DNA of 54,555 nt from Actinomycetota bacterium (GTDB taxonomy: Bacteria > Actinomycetota > Actinomycetes > Nanopelagicales > Nanopelagicaceae), in contig JAPOKG010000002.1 in NCBI GenBank assembly GCA_029977785.1, positions 1-54,555 of the forward strand. The letters are read 5' to 3'. A program made the translations under genes and the position numbers. A model generated the notes under the pieces. It saw only the letters and a program-made list of their open reading frames with translations, searched no databases and was not told where the DNA came from. Shown piece after piece: positions 49,494 through 54,555 of the stretch. Positions within the stretch are counted from its first letter, which is position 1, and each line of letters starts with the position of its first letter.

Positions 49494-50707
49494 AATTATC
49501 CCAAACGTCTCGAGTTAGTTTCTTTACCGTATTACTTCTTACCTTCTTCACTGTTGGAATTGGCGGAATTACCGTCAAGCACTCACTCGACGTCGAGATA
49601 GAAAAAGTTGATCAAAGCCTCGGATTTGTGGCCCTTAGCGCCTATGAGAATCCTGGTCAGGCTGTCGGTGCTGCGCTCTTTGCAATCGAGCAATCAAATT
49701 TAGATGCAACCCTTACCCTCCTTGCACGCGATGGTTCAGAGACGCTCATCAATGAATCGACTCTCGAGTATCCAGGTGCTCCAGCGCTGAGCGAAGTCGA
49801 AAAAGCGGTGCGGAGCCCAATTCGAGTACCTGCTGCAACACCTTTTCGCTTACGCGCAGTTCCGCTGGAAGGTGGAGATTTCATCATCATTGCTCTATCG
49901 ACGAGTGAGATAGATGCTAATTTCATTTCAGATTTACAGTACCTGGCCCTGGTTACGCTCATTCTTAACTCATTTGCTGCAGGCCTTCTCTTCCTCTACT
50001 TCCGTCGTGAGCGTCGTACGGCTGATTCCGCATCCCTAGCCCGCATGCAGGAATTCTTGGGAGATGCATCGCACGAACTTCGCACCCCACTTACAGTTAT
50101 CAAGGGTTATGTTGAAATGCTGAGCAAGAATCAGTTAACTGCGCCGGAAGATAAGTCACGCGCCTTCAGCCGTGTCGGTAGCGAAATTAGTCGTATGGAA
50201 ACTTTGATTCAGGACTTGTTGCTCCTTGCTGAACTAGGCGAGAGTGGAGCTCGTGATATTGAGACTATTGATTTAAGCGAGATTGTCACGGCTCATGGAA
50301 CTGATTTCACAACGCTTAACCCAGATCGCACTGTTGGTTTACAGGTAACACCTGGCCTCTTTATTGTTGGTTCTCGTGATTACATTTCGCGATTTATCCA
50401 GAATGCTCTCACCAATATTGTGCGCCATACCAGTTCTCATGATGCTGTGCGGATAACGCTAGTTAAGAGCGGTAAACAGATCGAGCTGAAAATAGAAGAT
50501 GCTGGGCCTGGACTACCAGAAAGTGCTTACCGTGAGGATGTTCGCTCTCTTAATAGATTTGATAAATCACGTTCACGTGAAAATGGTGGCTCAGGCTTAG
50601 GAATGAGCATCATGTCAGCTGTTATTGAAAAGCTTGATGGCAAGTTTTCGCTACGAAAGAGTGAACTGGGTGGGCTGGCAATAGTTGCCCAACTTCCGCT
50701 TGCTTAA
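49490..50707 (+). CDS. Sensor histidine kinase (partner of the 48807 regulator)
   Basis: A 405-residue membrane kinase: helix about 9-30, a periplasmic-type sensor (about 30-145), helix about 148-170, then HisKA with His195 in FLGDASHELRTPL, and HATPase (NALTNIVRH, IEDAGPGLPES, RENGGSGLGMSI). No HAMP domain is seen between the second helix and HisKA, unlike MtrB. GTG 49490 overlaps the regulator's TGA (GTGA). Its 3' end overlaps the convergent terC gene by 4 bases. Confidence 0.9.
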   Translation: MKLSQTSRVSFFTVLLLTFFTVGIGGITVKHSLDVEIEKVDQSLGFVALSAYENPGQAVGAALFAIEQSNLDATLTLLARDGSETLINESTLEYPGAPALSEVEKAVRSPIRVPAATPFRLRAVPLEGGDFIIIALSTSEIDANFISDLQYLALVTLILNSFAAGLLFLYFRRERRTADSASLARMQEFLGDASHELRTPLTVIKGYVEMLSKNQLTAPEDKSRAFSRVGSEISRMETLIQDLLLLAELGESGARDIETIDLSEIVTAHGTDFTTLNPDRTVGLQVTPGLFIVGSRDYISRFIQNALTNIVRHTSSHDAVRITLVKSGKQIELKIEDAGPGLPESAYREDVRSLNRFDKSRSRENGGSGLGMSIMSAVIEKLDGKFSLRKSELGGLAIVAQLPLA

Positions 50708-51603
50708 GCCTTTTTGCGAGTAGCAATCAAGCTAGTAATCGTGGCTGTTCCAATACAGAGAACGATGACGCTCAAACTTTGAGTAATAGTGATCTCTGGA
50801 ATGTGGATACCAGCGATCTCGTGCCAGCCAACTGCATGGCACGCGTGGAAGATGAGTTTGATTCCAATAAAGCCAAGTACAACAGAGAGCCCACGGCCGA
50901 TATGGATGAGTCTCTCCATCAATCCACCGATAAGGAAGTAGAGCTGGCGTAGACCCATCAGCGCAAAGACATTCGCAGTGATAACAATGTAAACGTTCTG
51001 GGTAAGGCCGAATATTGCTGGGATTGAGTCCAGCGCGAAGAGTAAATCTGTCATTCCAAGTGCGATAAGAGCGATAGTGAAAGGCTTTACTCCACGTTCT
51101 TGGAGCACTCGAATAATTCCACTCTCTTTTTCGTCTTCTCCATGAGTAGCACTTTCGGCATAGAGCTGAATTGCGGTGTAGAGCAAGAAAGCGCCGAAGA
51201 CGAAGAAGACAGCTTCAAATCGCGCAATTACTGCAGCTCCCACGCTGATGGCAATGATGCGAAGAACCAGCGCAATAACAATTCCTATAAGCAAGGCAAG
51301 TTGTTGCCGCTCCTTGGAAATCTTGAGCTTGGTCAGAATGATGACAAAGACAAAGAGATTGTCGAATGAGAGTGAATATTCAGTGAGCCACCCAGCAAAA
51401 AATTCCTGTTGAGCTTGCGAATCTATCCATCCACCGAGTGAAATACCGAATCCGATTGCCAGGCTGACGTAAAACGCAGTCCACATGAGGACTTCGCGCA
51501 TAGAGGTCTCTTTATTGCGATTCTTGATTGCCCAAGTGAAGTCAAAAGTGAGGATTGCAAGTAGTGCAACAATCGTTATGAGCCACTCAGTAGTCGAAAC
51601 CAT
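50704..51603 (-). CDS. TerC family integral membrane protein
   Basis: A 299-residue protein with about eight membrane helices. The TerC/Alx signatures are LTEYSLSFDNLFVFVIILTK and LLFALDSIPAIFGL, each with an acidic metal-binding residue. TerC/Alx proteins are thought to export manganese or related metals. A GTG/ATG region is clear at MVSTTEWL (ATG 51603). No yybP-ykoY (Mn) riboswitch fits the 24-base gap upstream. Divergent from the methyltransferase gene. Confidence 0.9.
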   Translation of the reverse strand: MVSTTEWLITIVALLAILTFDFTWAIKNRNKETSMREVLMWTAFYVSLAIGFGISLGGWIDSQAQQEFFAGWLTEYSLSFDNLFVFVIILTKLKISKERQQLALLIGIVIALVLRIIAISVGAAVIARFEAVFFVFGAFLLYTAIQLYAESATHGEDEKESGIIRVLQERGVKPFTIALIALGMTDLLFALDSIPAIFGLTQNVYIVITANVFALMGLRQLYFLIGGLMERLIHIGRGLSVVLGFIGIKLIFHACHAVGWHEIAGIHIPEITITQSLSVIVLCIGTATITSLIATRKKA

Positions 51604-51627
51604 TGCGGCAGACTAGCATTCTCCTTC

Positions 51628-54555
<2,928 letters not shown>

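Noticed and set aside
50704-51627. Manganese riboswitch (yybP-ykoY) for terC
   Set aside because: Only 24 bases lie between terC and the divergent gene; there is no room.

Overview
The window looks like a stretch of chromosome from a small-genome, low-GC actinobacterium, most likely a freshwater acI-type lineage (Nanopelagicales, 'Candidatus Planktophila/Nanopelagicus'-like). Actinobacterial markers are WhiB1 and WhiB2, MtrA-MtrB, PdtaS, the mycothiol enzyme MshB, the actinobacterial DapD type, MoeZ, and the clade-restricted families DUF3117, DUF3107, DUF3499, DUF5719, DUF6459 and DUF6912. The small-genome inference rests on the packing: genes abut or overlap by 1-14 bases, no gap exceeds 300 bases, and I see no insertion sequence, prophage, CRISPR array or rRNA. 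The genus is inference.

Layout. 1-6444: end of purE, then a surface-polysaccharide block (UDP-glucose dehydrogenase and an LCP ligase facing left; GT2, Wzm/TagG-like permease, Wzt/TagH-like ATPase and a SpoIID-like protein facing right). 6457-15426: dapD, LOG protein, a stand-alone sigma region-4-like protein, DUF3117, leucyl aminopeptidase, O-methyltransferase, HtrA, TatB, Mrp, DUF1003 and a soluble MgtE/CBS protein. 15468-22466: DMT exporter, PHP phosphoesterase, MarC, DEAD-box helicase, DUF3107, TetR, MoeZ, MshB and a membrane protein. 22468-26479: a CysRS with an extra N-terminal domain, fdxA, dapC, sugar-nucleotide pyrophosphorylase. 26637-44646: whiB2, large GT2, DUF5719, DUF3499, phosphomannomutase, sahH, mtrA-mtrB, comF, secA, DUF6459, SAF protein, degenerate MinD/CpaE-like protein, DUF6912, pdtaS, whiB1. 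44806-54555: tRNA-Arg(CCG), msrA, alkA, malY-like lyase, small membrane proteins, short HPF, a two-component pair, TerC, a methyltransferase, argG and a truncated FKBP gene.

How the genes fit together. Much of the window is the ancestral actinobacterial cell-envelope neighbourhood: polysaccharide synthesis and export, meso-DAP synthesis (dapD, dapC), sugar activation, protein export (SecA, TatB), envelope sensing (MtrAB) and quality control (HtrA). Compared with the Mycobacterium tuberculosis order as I remember it, several linked regulators are missing in place: sigE-rseA before htrA, lpqB after mtrB, hpf between comF and secA (a short hpf lies about 10 kb away), and fbiA-fbiB beside whiB2.

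Unusual features. (i) A roughly 70-residue SH3-like domain, of the kind otherwise seen on actinobacterial GNAT proteins encoded beside fdxA, is fused to CysRS. (ii) Many genes start 6-8 bases after a TANNNT-type -10 box, implying widespread leaderless transcription. (iii) pepA and the terminal FKBP gene have no ATG/GTG/TTG where their N-termini must begin, and both offer ATT. (iv) An orphan SAF plus P-loop-less CpaE-like pair sits next to pdtaS. No computation was run; family assignments come from reading motifs.
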